From NCBI GenBank assembly GCA_021814565.1, contig JAKAIC010000011.1, positions 1 to 34,563 on the forward strand: a stretch of 34,563 nt of DNA, in the 5' to 3' direction. A program made the position numbers and the translations under genes. Of this stretch, positions 34,408 to 34,563 are shown one piece after another; positions within the stretch are counted from its first letter, which is position 1; each line of letters begins with the position of its first letter. Below the pieces are notes generated by a model. It was not told the origin of the DNA and searched no databases. It saw only the letters and a program-made list of their open reading frames with translations. Source of the stretch: Actinomycetes bacterium (GTDB taxonomy: Bacteria > Actinomycetota > Actinomycetes > S36-B12 > UBA5976).

Positions 34408-34563
34408 CCGTGACTCCGCTCAAGTTCTACCAAGTCGGATCCTTCGCGGTCGGCAATCGCCTGCTCACCGATGAGGAGCGTTCGGAACAGTCCAACCCCA
34501 ACCGCGTCAACGCCCTCACCTCGGGCCACCGTGCCTGCCAGGGTTGCGGCGAGGCACTGGGCG
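34404..34563 (+). CDS. porB: 2-oxoacid:ferredoxin oxidoreductase beta subunit, 5' part only
   Basis: The first 53 codons are present. After an N-terminal stretch of about 42 residues the sequence HRACQGCGEALG begins; this is the PorB start, whose CxxC supplies cluster-binding cysteines ahead of the thiamine diphosphate domain. The ATG overlaps the alpha stop by four bases (ATGA). The gene runs off the window, so the thiamine-binding site and any delta gene after it cannot be seen. The N-terminal stretch before the CxxC looks longer than in many PorB proteins and has no cysteines. Confidence 0.88.
   Translation, partial: MTVTPLKFYQVGSFAVGNRLLTDEERSEQSNPNRVNALTSGHRACQGCGEALG

Overview
The window reads as high-GC chromosomal DNA of an actinomycete (Actinomycetota). 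This rests on a DUF222/13E12-type HNH protein, an oligoribonuclease, a trehalose synthase fused to maltokinase, many ATGA/TGATG gene overlaps, and numerous genes whose start codon sits 6-7 nt after a TANNNT -10 box with no Shine-Dalgarno sequence (leaderless transcripts). Genus and species cannot be told from the sequence. No insertion sequence, CRISPR array, phage gene or rRNA was found.

Layout: (1) 1-2603, two divergent PAS/GGDEF signalling genes, the first cut by the window edge. (2) 2613-8750, a large FAD/Fe-S 2-hydroxyacid dehydrogenase, then a TreS-maltokinase fusion behind a cluster of TTGC/GCAA palindromes. (3) 8790-11031, a small lipoprotein gene that looks frameshifted, and the HNH/DUF222 protein. 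(4) 11039-13250, a GH32 beta-fructosidase divergent from a TauE/SafE anion transporter, with a strong palindromic operator between them. (5) 21123 down to 13234, a leftward run of three overlapping glycosyltransferases, cysD, cysNC and a sulfotransferase. This is a complete sulfate-to-PAPS-to-sulfated-product module beside sugar transferases, with no APS/PAPS or sulfite reductase in view. (6) 21256-23041, orn and a DUF559-type nuclease-like gene bracketed by two identical 58-bp hairpin repeats. (7) 28098 down to 23055, a beta-oxidation operon (acyl-CoA dehydrogenase, thiolase, FadB/FadJ-like enzyme) behind a pair of TAC...GTA palindromes. (8) 28289-34563, tRNA-His, a multi-TM heme-copper-oxidase/NnrS-like protein, an MFS transporter, a glycosyltransferase, and a 2-oxoacid:ferredoxin oxidoreductase operon (gamma, alpha, beta) running off the window.

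Taken together the genes suggest an aerobic or facultative heterotroph. It uses sucrose or fructans (GH32), makes and remodels trehalose, maltose 1-phosphate and alpha-glucan (TreS-Mak), degrades fatty acids, oxidises D-2-hydroxyacids into the respiratory chain, and has a ferredoxin-linked oxoacid oxidoreductase. The most intriguing unit is the glycosyltransferase/PAPS/sulfotransferase block. It is best explained as a locus for a sulfated surface glycan or glycolipid whose structure is unknown.
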